Positions 19,616 through 27,641 of a stretch of DNA of 64,000 nt are shown here, piece after piece (position 1 is the stretch's first letter; every line of letters begins with the position of its first letter). This DNA is from Pseudomonas sp. MM223. Its GTDB lineage: Bacteria > Pseudomonadota > Gammaproteobacteria > Pseudomonadales > Pseudomonadaceae. The stretch is from assembly GCA_947090765.1 (NCBI GenBank), contig OX352322.1, forward strand, positions 6,379,001 to 6,443,000, in the 5' to 3' direction. The notes beneath the pieces are model-generated. The model saw nothing but the letters and a program-made list of their open reading frames with translations. It was not told the origin of the DNA and made no database searches. Position numbers and translations under genes: made by a program.

Positions 19616-19643
19616 GATAAACATTTGCCGGCACGGTTCTCAA
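19616..19643 (-). promoter_or_regulatory. Weak candidate promoter of the toxin mRNA
   Basis: On the minus strand TTGAGA (19638-19643) and TTTATC (19616-19621) are 16 bases apart. The predicted start is near 19609, giving a leader of about 105 bases that begins just before the antisense target. The -10 match is poor. Confidence 0.3.
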
Positions 19644-19792
19644 GCCGTGTCGAAGGGGCCGGAAAGCAGAATTCTTCTCCTACCCGGCCCATCACTGAAT
19701 CATTCCACAAGGGAGCCACGCGATGATACGTGGAGAAGACTCCCAAAGCTGTTAACAGCTCCGACACACATGATGCCGCATGTTTCCATGCA

Positions 19793-19821
19793 TTGACGCG
19801 CTTTCGCGGGCTACCTATGAT
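19793..19821 (+). promoter_or_regulatory. Strong sigma70 promoter of the small RNA
   Basis: TTGACG (19793-19798) and TATGAT (19816-19821) are separated by exactly 17 bases. The expected start is 19827-19829, which is exactly where the 24-base repeat begins. Confidence 0.7.
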
Positions 19822-19827
19822 CGTTCT

Positions 19828-19919
19828 ACCAGGTGAGGGTTTTCAGTGAAGCCTCAGAGCGAAGGATACTCAGTCCTGTTGCTCACAAAAAAAACCGCTC
19901 TTCTCAGAGCGGTTTTTTT
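19828..19919 (+). ncRNA. Predicted antitoxin small RNA, about 92 nt
   Basis: The RNA is bounded by a consensus promoter and a strong terminator, with no coding frame. The first 24 nt are complementary to the leader of the divergent 36-codon mRNA. The middle folds into a hairpin (GAGC 19857-19860 with GCTC 19881-19884, and AGGA 19863-19866 with TCCT 19874-19877). The 3' end is the terminator stem CCGCTC/GAGCGG with seven T. This is the arrangement expected of a trans-type antitoxin RNA such as OrzO or IstR-1. Expression and ends are unverified. Confidence 0.6.
19887..19919. terminator. Bidirectional terminator of the small RNA and trmB
   Basis: Eight A plus CCGCTC (19887-19900) pair with GAGCGG plus seven T (19907-19919) over a 6-base loop. 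It faces the small RNA from the left and trmB from the right. Confidence 0.9.
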
Positions 19920-19968
19920 CGCCTGCATTTCTGCAAGCACCAGCACATCGAAAGGCCGTATCAGCCGA

Positions 19969-20691
19969 TCAATCCACCTTCTCGAACTTCAAGTCCCACA
20001 CCCCATGCCCCAGCCGCTCGCCGCGGCGCTCGAACTTGGTGATCGGGCGCTCTTCCGGGCGTGGCACGTAGGTGCCGTCGGCCGCACGGTTACGATAGCC
20101 CGGGGCGGCACTCATCACTTCCAGCATGTACTCGGCATACGGCTCCCAGTCGGTGGCCATGTGGAACACGCCACCCGGCTTGAGCTTGCGCCGTACCAGC
20201 TCGGCAAACTCCAGCTGGACGATGCGGCGCTTGTGGTGGCGCGCCTTGTGCCAAGGGTCTGGGAAGAACAGCATCAAGCGGTCGAGGCTGTTGTCCGCCA
20301 CGCAGCGGTTCAGCACTTCGATGGCATCGCAGTCGTACACCCGCAGGTTCTTCAGGCCCTGGGTCAGCACGCCGTTGAGCAGTGCACCAACACCCGGGCG
20401 GTGCACTTCCACACCGATAAAGTCCTGTTCAGGCGCGGCAGCCGCCATTTCCAGCAGGGAATGGCCCATGCCGAAGCCGATCTCCAGGGTGCGCGGCGCC
20501 GAACGGCCGAACACTTGGTCGTAGTCCACGGGGCTGTCAGCCAGCGGCAGGATGTACAACGGGCCGCCTTGGTCCAGGCCGCGTTGCTGGCCTTCGGTCA
20601 TACGCCCGGCACGCATCACGAAGCTTTTGATGCGGCGGTGTGGGCGGGCTTCGCCGTCGGGGGTGATCGGCGTATCGTGCGATTCAGTCAT
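19969..20691 (-). CDS. trmB: tRNA (guanine-N7)-methyltransferase
   Basis: Makes m7G46 in the tRNA variable loop; 240 residues. The SAM site is [15 protein letters not shown], and the catalytic/tRNA region includes [15 protein letters not shown]. The C-terminal substrate motif [20 protein letters not shown] is typical. It follows thiG by nine bases on the same strand, so thiS-thiG-trmB form an operon. Its transcript ends at the hairpin 19887-19919. Confidence 0.97.
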
Positions 20692-20700
20692 CAGGAGCTC

Positions 20701-21513
20701 TTACTTGATCAGACCATCCAGCGGCGAAGAGGCGCTGGCATAGAGTTTCTTCGGCATACGGCCGGCCAGGTAGGCCATGCGACCGGCGACGATGGCGTGC
20801 TTCATGGCTTCGGCCATCAGCACCGGCTGCTGGGCGTGGGCGATGGCCGAGTTCATCAGCACTGCCTCGCAGCCCATTTCCATGGCGATGGTGGCGTCGG
20901 AAGCGGTACCCACACCGGCATCGACCAGCACCGGTACCTTGGATTCTTCCAGGATGATCTGCAGGTTGTAGGGGTTGCAGATACCCAGGCCGGTGCCAAT
21001 CAGGCCAGCCAGCGGCATGACCGCAATGCAGCCGGCTTCGGCCAGCTGACGGGCGATGATCGGGTCGTCGCTGGTGTACACCATCACGTCGAAACCTTCC
21101 TTGACCAGCACTTCGGCAGCCTTGAGGGTTTCGATGACGTTGGGGAACAGGGTTTTCTGGTCGGCCAGCACTTCCAGCTTTACCAGCGTGCGGGATTCGT
21201 GCGACTTGCGCCCATCCAGCAGTTCACGGGCCAGACGGCAGGTGCGCACCGCTTCCACCGCGTCAAAGCAGCCTGCAGTGTTCGGCAGGATGGTGTACTT
21301 GTCAGGCGACAGGACGTCGAGCAGGTTCGGCTCGCCCGCATTCTGGCCAAGGTTGGTGCGGCGTACGGCGACGGTGACGATTTCGGCACCCGAGGCCTCG
21401 GTGGCCAGGCGGGTTTCTTCCATGTCACGGTACTTGCCGGTGCCGACCAGCAGGCGCGACTGGAAAGTACGCCCGGCCAGGGTGAAGGGCTTGTCGCTAC
21501 GAACGTTGCTCAT
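20701..21513 (-). CDS. thiG: Thiazole synthase ThiG
   Basis: Forms the thiazole phosphate of thiamine from deoxyxylulose phosphate, dehydroglycine and ThiS thiocarboxylate; 270 residues, TIM barrel. Conserved segments include [12 protein letters not shown] near the N-terminus (Schiff-base lysine region), [33 protein letters not shown] and [12 protein letters not shown]. Its start lies 53 bases downstream of the thiS stop. Confidence 0.98.
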   Translation of the reverse strand: MSNVRSDKPFTLAGRTFQSRLLVGTGKYRDMEETRLATEASGAEIVTVAVRRTNLGQNAGEPNLLDVLSPDKYTILPNTAGCFDAVEAVRTCRLARELLDGRKSHESRTLVKLEVLADQKTLFPNVIETLKAAEVLVKEGFDVMVYTSDDPIIARQLAEAGCIAVMPLAGLIGTGLGICNPYNLQIILEESKVPVLVDAGVGTASDATIAMEMGCEAVLMNSAIAHAQQPVLMAEAMKHAIVAGRMAYLAGRMPKKLYASASSPLDGLIK

Positions 21514-21566
21514 CGTTGTTCCTCGGGAAAAGGTTGCTGGGCTTGCTTGTGAACCGCCGGCTGCTA

Positions 21567-21767
21567 TCAGCCGCCACCGATGGCGTGGACCACTTCGACC
21601 TGGTCGCCATCGTTCAGCAGCGTGCTGTCGTGCTGGCTACGCGGCACGATATCCAGGTTCAGTTCCACTGCCACACGACGCCCGGCCAGTTCCAGGCGCG
21701 TCAGCAGGGCTGCAACGCTTTCGCCAGCAGGCAGTTCGTAAGGTTCACCGTTCAGTTGAATGCGCAT
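21567..21767 (-). CDS. thiS: Sulfur carrier protein ThiS
   Basis: Ubiquitin-like sulfur donor of 66 residues that ends in the required Gly-Gly (HAIGGG). The true start is [12 protein letters not shown] at 21767; upstream codons of the open frame have no homology. It is the first gene of thiS-thiG-trmB. No TPP riboswitch is visible upstream. Confidence 0.97.
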   Translation of the reverse strand: MRIQLNGEPYELPAGESVAALLTRLELAGRRVAVELNLDIVPRSQHDSTLLNDGDQVEVVHAIGGG

Positions 21768-21869
21768 GCGCACGGCCACCATTGTTCTTTGGGGCCCGCA
21801 TTCTAGCGCCGAACCCACCTGCAACCCAAGGCCGGTGCACGCCATTAGTCGCGATTGTGGACCACCCGG

Positions 21870-22241
21870 TCAGCCCAGCCGCCAGGCTGCCAGGCCCAGG
21901 CACAGCCAGCCGGCCAGGAAGCACAGGCCGCCGATCGGGGTGATGATGCCCAGCTTGCCCAGGCCGCTGAGGGTCAGCAGGTACAGGCTGCCGGAGAACA
22001 GCACAATGCCCAAGGCAAACAGGCCGCCAGCCCAGCCCACCAGGCGCCCGGGCAGGTGCGCCGAGAGCACGGCAACGCCGAAGATCGCCAGGGCATGCAC
22101 CAGCTGATAGGTCACGCCGGTATGGAAAATGGCCAGGTAGTCCGCCGTCAGACGGTTTTTCAGGCCGTGGGCGGCGAAGGCCCCCAGGGCGACCCCGGTA
22201 AAGCCGAAAAAGGCGGCAAGCATCAGGAAGCTGCGAAGCAT
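21870..22241 (-). CDS. DUF423 inner-membrane protein (YgdD type)
   Basis: Protein of 123 residues with four membrane helices. The N-terminal GFTGVALGAFAAHGLKNRL motif is diagnostic of DUF423. The start at 22241 has AAGGAG at ideal spacing. It is divergent from mtgA and 100 bases upstream of thiS on the same strand. Function unknown. Confidence 0.93.
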   Translation of the reverse strand: MLRSFLMLAAFFGFTGVALGAFAAHGLKNRLTADYLAIFHTGVTYQLVHALAIFGVAVLSAHLPGRLVGWAGGLFALGIVLFSGSLYLLTLSGLGKLGIITPIGGLCFLAGWLCLGLAAWRLG

Positions 22242-22305
22242 GGGACGACTCCTTGTATCGGGTCTGTATAATGGCCCTTTCCACCCGTACGGCCAAGCCA
22301 TCGCC

Positions 22306-23016
22306 ATGCTGCCAACCCTTCTTCGTCGCCTCTCCCGCGCCCTGCTCTGGTTTGCTGCCGGCAGCATCGTGCTGGTACTGGTGTTCCGCTGGGTACCACC
22401 GCCCGGTACAGCGCTGATGGTCGAGCGCAAGGTACAGTCCTGGGTGAATGGCGAGCCGATCGACCTGCAACGCGACTGGGAGCCATGGGAGAACATCTCC
22501 GATGAGCTGAAAGTTGCCGTCATTGCGGGCGAGGACCAGAAGTTCGCCAGCCACTGGGGGTTCGACATCCCGGCCATCCAGGCGGCGCTGGCCTACAACG
22601 AACGCGGCGGTAATGTTCGCGGGGCCAGCACCCTGACCCAGCAAGTGGCCAAGAATCTGTTCCTGTGGTCCGGGCGCAGTTGGTTCCGTAAAGGGCTCGA
22701 GGCCTGGTTCACCGCGCTGATCGAGCTGTTCTGGTCGAAAGAGCGCATTCTTGAGGTCTATCTGAACAGTGCCGAATGGGGCGAGGGCGTTTTCGGTGCC
22801 CAGGCGGCGGCGCGCTATCACTTTGGCGTCGATGCCAGCAGGCTTAGCCGCCAGCAGGCCGCGCAATTGGCGGCGGTACTGCCAAGTCCGATCAAGTGGA
22901 GTGCCAGCCGGCCGAGTGCCTATGTAGCCAGCCGGGCCGGGTGGATTCGCCGGCAGATGAGCCAGTTGGGTGGGCCCAGCTACCTGATGCAGCTCGATAC
23001 TTCGCGCAAACTTTGA
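22306..23016 (+). CDS. mtgA: Monofunctional biosynthetic peptidoglycan transglycosylase
   Basis: GT51 enzyme of 236 residues that polymerises glycan strands without a transpeptidase domain. It has an N-terminal membrane anchor (LLWFAAGSIVLVLVF), catalytic Glu in AGEDQKFASHWGFD, and GASTLTQQVAKNLFLW. ATG 22306 gives the family length. A TATAAT box at 22267-22272 could be its -10, but no good -35 lies upstream. Confidence 0.97.
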   Translation: MLPTLLRRLSRALLWFAAGSIVLVLVFRWVPPPGTALMVERKVQSWVNGEPIDLQRDWEPWENISDELKVAVIAGEDQKFASHWGFDIPAIQAALAYNERGGNVRGASTLTQQVAKNLFLWSGRSWFRKGLEAWFTALIELFWSKERILEVYLNSAEWGEGVFGAQAAARYHFGVDASRLSRQQAAQLAAVLPSPIKWSASRPSAYVASRAGWIRRQMSQLGGPSYLMQLDTSRKL

Positions 23017-23020
23017 GCCT

Positions 23021-23130
23021 TTTGGGGCTGCTGTGCAGCCCATCGCGGCACAAGGCCGCTCCTACAGGCGACCGCGATCCCTTGTAGGAGCGGCCTTGCG
23101 CCGCGAAAGGGCCGCACAGCGGCCCCAAAA
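23021..23130. repeat. REP pair, family A (outward-facing)
   Basis: Two family A units in the reverse relative orientation to the pair at 2550: the CCTACAGG and GTAGGAG ends face each other across about 18 bases. Confidence 0.85.
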
Positions 23131-23142
23131 CCTCACAGGCAT

Positions 23143-23178
23143 AAAAAAGCCGCTGCCCCTCAAGGGCCAGCGGCTTTT
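23143..23178. terminator. Terminator between mtgA and rpoH
   Basis: A-run, GCCGCTG, loop, CAGCGGC, T-run (arms 23145-23155 and 23168-23178). It is symmetric and can serve the convergent mtgA and rpoH transcripts. Confidence 0.85.
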
Positions 23179-23196
23179 CAATGCAGCCAGGCTCGA

Positions 23197-24051
23197 TCAG
23201 ATCGCGATCAGTGCCTTGACCTTGTTCATCGCATTTTTCTCCAGCTGACGAATTCGCTCAGCCGATACGCTGTACTTGTCTGCCAGCTCATGCAACGTGG
23301 CCTTCTCTTCCGCCAACCAGCGCTGATAGAGAATATCGCGGCTACGTTCGTCCAGCCCTTGCAGTGCTTCGTGCAGGTTGCTGGTGGAGTTATCGCTCCA
23401 GTCGGCATCCTCCAACTGCACTGCCGGGTCGTAACGGTGGTCTTCCAGATAATGCGCAGGCGACTGGAAGGCGCTGTCGTCGTCAGCTTCCGCTGCCGGG
23501 TCGAAGGCCATGTCCTGGCCACTCAGGCGGCTTTCCATCTCACGCACTTCACGCGGCTCGACGCCAAGGCTTTCTGCCACGCGATGCACTTCGTCGTTGT
23601 TCAGCCAGGCCAGGCGCTTCTTCTGGCTACGCAGGTTGAAGAACAGCTTGCGCTGAGCCTTGGTGGTAGCCACCTTGACGATGCGCCAGTTGCGCAGGAT
23701 GAACTCGTGGATCTCTGCCTTGATCCAGTGCACGGCAAACGACACCAGGCGCACGCCCATTTCCGGGTTGAAGCGCTTGACGGCTTTCATCAGGCCGACG
23801 TTGCCTTCCTGGATCAGGTCGGCCTGGGCCAGCCCGTAGCCTGCATAGCTACGGGCGATATGTACGACGAAACGCAGGTGGGCCATCACCATTTGACGAG
23901 CGGCCTCGACATCCTGCTCATAATAGAGACGCTCGCCCAGATCACGCTCCTGCTCGACCGTCAGCAGCGGGATGCTGTTGACCGTGTGCACATAGGCTTC
24001 CAGGTTTGCACCGGGCACCAGGGCATAGGCAGGTTGCAACGATGTGGTCAT
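23197..24051 (-). CDS. rpoH: Heat-shock sigma factor RpoH (sigma32)
   Basis: Sigma factor of 284 residues for heat-shock promoters. Region 2 is [33 protein letters not shown], here split: the -10 recognition part includes [12 protein letters not shown] and [14 protein letters not shown]. The RpoH box QRKLFFNLR is present and separates it from RpoD. Region 4 ends with [16 protein letters not shown]. It lies downstream of ftsYEX, the conserved order in gammaproteobacteria, but has its own promoter region of about 110 bases. Confidence 0.98.
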   Translation of the reverse strand: MTTSLQPAYALVPGANLEAYVHTVNSIPLLTVEQERDLGERLYYEQDVEAARQMVMAHLRFVVHIARSYAGYGLAQADLIQEGNVGLMKAVKRFNPEMGVRLVSFAVHWIKAEIHEFILRNWRIVKVATTKAQRKLFFNLRSQKKRLAWLNNDEVHRVAESLGVEPREVREMESRLSGQDMAFDPAAEADDDSAFQSPAHYLEDHRYDPAVQLEDADWSDNSTSNLHEALQGLDERSRDILYQRWLAEEKATLHELADKYSVSAERIRQLEKNAMNKVKALIAI

Positions 24052-24100
24052 TCAAGAACCTCCGACTTACAAAACTCGCGCCTTGTGGGCGCTGCCAACA

Positions 24101-24126
24101 TTGACCTGGAACGACGGTACAAGTTC
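24101..24126 (-). promoter_or_regulatory. Candidate AlgU/sigma-E promoter of rpoH, with an overlapping sigma70 -35
   Basis: On the minus strand GAACTT (24121-24126) and TCAA (24101-24104) are 16 bases apart, matching the AlgU/sigma-E consensus. A perfect TTGACA at 24141-24146 lies just upstream and may serve a sigma70 promoter with a poor -10. Control of rpoH by AlgU is established in P. aeruginosa; here it is inferred. Confidence 0.55.
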
Positions 24127-24162
24127 CGTAGTGAAGAAAATGTCAATGCTGGCACGTAAAAA

Positions 24163-25188
24163 CTATCGCGGCGCCAGCTCGTTCAGGTGGCGGGCGACGG
24201 CAATCCATGCACCGATATACCCCAACAACACTGCTCCGATCAAGAGGGACAGACCATCGGACGCCGGCACTCCACCCAGGGCGAAATCACTGCCATACAG
24301 CCCGGAAAGCCCTACAACCGCGTCGTTCAGCCAGTTCAGGCCAAACGCCAGGATCCCCCACGCCAGCAGCCCGGCACCCAGGCCATACAGGGCGCCCATG
24401 TACAGGAAAGGCCGGCGCACGTAGGCGTCAGTGCCGCCTACCAGCTTGATCACTTCGATCTCGATACGGCGGTTTTCAATATGTAGACGAATTGTGTTAC
24501 CGATTACTAACAGCAGGGCAGAAATCAGCATCACGGCCAGGCCAAAGACGAAGCGGTCACCCAGTTTGAGGATGGCCGCCAGGCGCTCGACCCACACCAG
24601 GTCCAGTTGCGCCACTTCCACCCGTGGCAGCTCCGACAGGCGCTGACGCAAGGCATCCAGGGCCGGCTTGTCGACCTCGGTCGGGGTCACCACCACCACG
24701 CCAGGCAACGGGTTGTCGGGCAGTTCGCGCAGGGCCTCGCCCAAGCCGGACTGCTGCTGGAATTCTTCCAGCGCCTGTTCGCGGCTGACAAATTGCGCGT
24801 CCGCCACCCCGGGCATGCCCTTGATCTCGTCGCGCAGGGCCTCGCCATCGCGGCTGCCGGCATCAAGCTTGAGGTACAGCGAAATCTGCGCAGCGCGCTG
24901 CCACGAGCCGCCAAGCTGCTCGACGTTCTTCAGCAGCAACGACAGGCCCATGGGCATGCTCAGCGCCACCGCCATCACCAGGCAGGTGAAAAAGCTGCCG
25001 ATCGGCTGCTTGCCCAGGCGACGCAGGCTGTCGGCCATACTGGCACGGTGGCTTTCCAGCCAGGCATGCAGCAGTGTGCGGAAATCCGGGCCGTCATCGT
25101 CTTCGCCGCGTTTTTTCTTCGCCGGTTGCGGGTCGGCCGGCTTTGGCGCAACCCGCTCGGATACCTTCGGCGTACGTGTAGTGCTCAT
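24163..25188 (-). CDS. ftsX: Cell-division ABC-like transporter subunit FtsX
   Basis: Polytopic partner of FtsE that activates septal peptidoglycan hydrolases; 341 residues. It has a long charged cytoplasmic N-terminus, a membrane helix (SFFTCLVMAVALSMPM), a periplasmic domain, then three helices with the FtsX signature in VIGNTIRLHIENRRIEIEVIKLVGGTDAYVRRPF (in part). It overlaps the ftsE stop by four bases, so translation is coupled. Confidence 0.96.
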   Translation of the reverse strand: MSTTRTPKVSERVAPKPADPQPAKKKRGEDDDGPDFRTLLHAWLESHRASMADSLRRLGKQPIGSFFTCLVMAVALSMPMGLSLLLKNVEQLGGSWQRAAQISLYLKLDAGSRDGEALRDEIKGMPGVADAQFVSREQALEEFQQQSGLGEALRELPDNPLPGVVVVTPTEVDKPALDALRQRLSELPRVEVAQLDLVWVERLAAILKLGDRFVFGLAVMLISALLLVIGNTIRLHIENRRIEIEVIKLVGGTDAYVRRPFLYMGALYGLGAGLLAWGILAFGLNWLNDAVVGLSGLYGSDFALGGVPASDGLSLLIGAVLLGYIGAWIAVARHLNELAPR

Positions 25189-25856
25189 TGCCCGGCCTCC
25201 CCATCGCCGATCAAGCGGCCGCGCTGCAAGGTCAGCATGCGGTGGCGCATGCGCGCAATCAGTGCCAGGTCGTGGCTGGCGATCAATACCGTGGTCCCCA
25301 GGCGGTTGATGTCCTCGAACACGCCCATGATTTCTGCAGCCAGGCGCGGGTCAAGGTTACCGGTAGGTTCGTCGGCCAGCAGCAGCGCTGGCTGGTGAAC
25401 GATGGCACGGGCGATACCCACCCGCTGCTGCTGCCCGGTGGACAAGTCGGCCGGGAACAGTTCGCCCTTGTCGGACAGCGACACACGCTCCAGTGCCGAG
25501 TCCACACGCTTGGCGATCTCGGCCTTGGACAAGCCGAGAATCTGCAGGGGCAAGGCGATGTTGTTGAACACGGTACGGTCGAACAACAGCTGGTGGTTCT
25601 GGAACACTACGCCGATCTGCCGACGCAGGAACGGGATCTGCGCATTGCTGATCTGGCCCAGGTCCTGCCCGGCCAGCATCAGCTTGCCGCTGGTCGGGCG
25701 CTCCATGGCCAGCAACAAGCGCAGCAAGGTGCTCTTGCCGGCGCCCGAGTGGCCGGTGACGAACAGGAACTCGCCCCGGCGCGCCCGGAAACTCAGCTCA
25801 TGCAAACCCACATGACCATTGGGATAGCGCTTGGCAACCTGTTCGAATCGGATCAT
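25185..25856 (-). CDS. ftsE: Cell-division ATP-binding protein FtsE
   Basis: ABC-type ATPase of 223 residues that works with FtsX at the septum. Walker A is GHSGAGKST, the signature is LSTGQQQRVGIARA and Walker B is LLLADEPTGNLD. The start at 25856 lies two bases from the ftsY stop. The family and neighbours make the assignment secure. Confidence 0.98.
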   Translation of the reverse strand: MIRFEQVAKRYPNGHVGLHELSFRARRGEFLFVTGHSGAGKSTLLRLLLAMERPTSGKLMLAGQDLGQISNAQIPFLRRQIGVVFQNHQLLFDRTVFNNIALPLQILGLSKAEIAKRVDSALERVSLSDKGELFPADLSTGQQQRVGIARAIVHQPALLLADEPTGNLDPRLAAEIMGVFEDINRLGTTVLIASHDLALIARMRHRMLTLQRGRLIGDGEAGQ

Positions 25857-27023
25857 GGTCAGTCTCGCTCGGCGAACAGAGCCTTGACGAACGGCTCGGC
25901 TTCGAAAGTGCGCAGGTCGTCGATGCCTTCACCCACACCGATGAAGCGGATCGGGATGTTGAACTGTTTGGCCAAGGCGAAGATCACCCCGCCTTTGGCG
26001 GTGCCGTCCAGCTTGGTCAGGGCCAGGCCGGTCAGTTCGACGCTTTGGTTGAAGTACTTGGCCTGGCTGATGGCGTTCTGGCCGGTGCCGGCATCGAGTA
26101 CCAACAGCACCTCGTGCGGCGCATCGGCGTCGAGCTTGCCAATCACCCGGCGGACCTTCTTCAGGCTCTTCCATCAGGTTGTCTTTGGTGTGCAGGCGGC
26201 CGGCAGTGTCGGCAATCAGCACATCGGCACCACGGGCCTTGGCAGCCTGCACGGCGTCGAAGATCACCGACGCAGAGTCGGCGCCGGTGTGCTGGGCGAT
26301 CACCGGGATCTGGTTACGCTCGCCCCACACCTGCAGCTGCTCGACTGCGGCGGCACGGAAGGTGTCACCAGCAGCCAGCATGACTTTCTTGCCTTCCAGC
26401 TGCAGCTTCTTCGCCAACTTGCCGATGGTGGTGGTCTTGCCGGCACCGTTCACGCCAACCACCAGGATCACATACGGTTTGTTCTGCGCCTGCACTTTCA
26501 GTGGCTGCTCGACCGGGCGCAGCAGTGCGGCCAGTTCTTCCTGCAGCGACTTGTAAAGCGCGTCGGCGTCGGCCAGCTGCTTGCGTGCGACCTTCTGGGT
26601 CAGGTTCTGGACGATGGCCGAGGTGGCTTCCACCCCGACGTCGGCGGTCAGCAGGCGCGTCTCGATTTCGTCGAGCAGGTCGTCGTCGATGACCTTTTTG
26701 CCGAGGAACAGGCTGGCCATGCCTTCGCCGATGCTGGCGCTGGTCTTGGACAGGCCCTGCTTCAGGCGGGCAAAGAAGCCGGGTTTGGCTTGTTCGGAAA
26801 CGGTTGCGGCGGCTGCGGGAGCTGGCTCGGGTTCTGGCTGCGCAGGCTCTGCCACCTGACGCTCGGGAATCGCTGGGGGTGCCTTTGGCTCCAGGTCAGG
26901 GACGAGAGCAACAGGCTCCTCGGCAACCGGCAGAACCAGGTTGCTGACAGGGGGCTCGACGGCTTGAGTGACCGGGGCTGCTACTGGCGCAGGGGTTTCG
27001 ACCTGCGGGGCGGCTGGCGCCGC

Positions 27024-27051
27024 ATTCGCGGGCACGCCCGCTCCCACAGGA
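27024..27051. repeat. REP-like palindrome inside the ftsY linker
   Basis: The sequence CGCGGGCACGCCCGCTCCCA is the core of a third pseudomonad REP type (TTCGCGGGCACGCCCGCTCCCACAG family). It is read in frame on the minus strand as PVGAGVPAN within the Pro/Ala-rich linker of FtsY. Confidence 0.65.
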
Positions 27052-27077
27052 GACGGGGCCGGTTGAGGGGCCGGGGT

Positions 27078-27161
27078 AACCACTGGGGCAGGTACAGGCT
27101 CAAGGACCGGCGCAACCACTGGGGCCGGTGCAGGCTCTGGGACCGGGGCAACCACTGGGGC
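27078..27161. repeat. 36-base tandem repeats in ftsY
   Basis: Units beginning AACCACTGGGGC start at 27078, 27114 and 27150, an exact 36-base period. They encode 12-residue repeats of the form PVVAPVxEPxPA in the disordered N-terminal region of FtsY. Confidence 0.8.
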
Positions 27162-27641
27162 AGTTGCCGGCTCGGCAGCCCGAGGCGCCTCGGTTGCAGG
27201 TGCGGGGGTTTCTGCAACCACCGGCTCAACCGGAGCAACTTCAGGGTGCTCGACGGCGGGCTGCGGCGCTACAGGTTCCGCAGCCTGGGGTTCGGGGGCT
27301 TGTGGCTGTTCGGCGACAGGTTGCTGCGGCTTCTTTCGAAACCAGCTGAACAGGCCTTTCTTCTCGCCAGCCTCGGCCGGCGCTTTTTTGTCGTCGTTGG
27401 AACCAAACATGGAGGACGGCTATCTCAGGGTAGCGATGAGCCAGCAATGGCACATCGGGAATTCTCTCTACGCAGAACAGACTATCTTGAAGCCTGCTGG
27501 TTCATGCGCAACGTTTTGTCTTAGTGTCCTGCGGGCCAGAACGGCGACAGGCATGGTCGCCAGGCAACCGGATCAGTATCCTAGCACCTCCTGGCCCGCC
27601 GACGCTAAACCCAGCGGGCCGCCGAACAGGTTAAACACCTT

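Larger units (their letters stand above)
25859..27410 (-). pseudogene. ftsY: Signal recognition particle receptor FtsY, interrupted by a one-base insertion
   Basis: SRP receptor GTPase for co-translational membrane targeting. The long acidic, Pro/Ala-rich N-terminal region (about 190 residues with 12-residue repeats) precedes the NG domain. G1 is GVNGAGKTTT, followed by DTFRAAA and DTAGRLHTKD. The frame is lost after LMEE; the rest (LTGLALTKLDGTAKGG, FIGVGEGIDDL) lies in another frame ending at 25859. Removing one G of the plus-strand doublet 26164-26165 restores MEELKKVRRVIGK. FtsY is essential in bacteria, so this insertion is almost certainly a consensus error. Confidence 0.93.

Noticed and set aside
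19411..19620. 69-codon plus-strand frame in the gap after DUF3392
   Set aside because: No ribosome site and low-complexity product; the minus-strand 36-codon frame with GGAGG and terminator is better supported.
19846..21552. 568-codon plus-strand frame opposite trmB-thiG
   Set aside because: Antisense to two secure genes; no homology features.
21767..21869. Possible TPP riboswitch upstream of thiS
   Set aside because: The 100-base gap has no recognisable THI-box words (CUGAGA, ACCUGA).
25188..27524. 778-codon plus-strand frame opposite ftsE-ftsY
   Set aside because: Antisense shadow; its Gly/Arg-rich repeats mirror the Pro/Ala repeats of FtsY.
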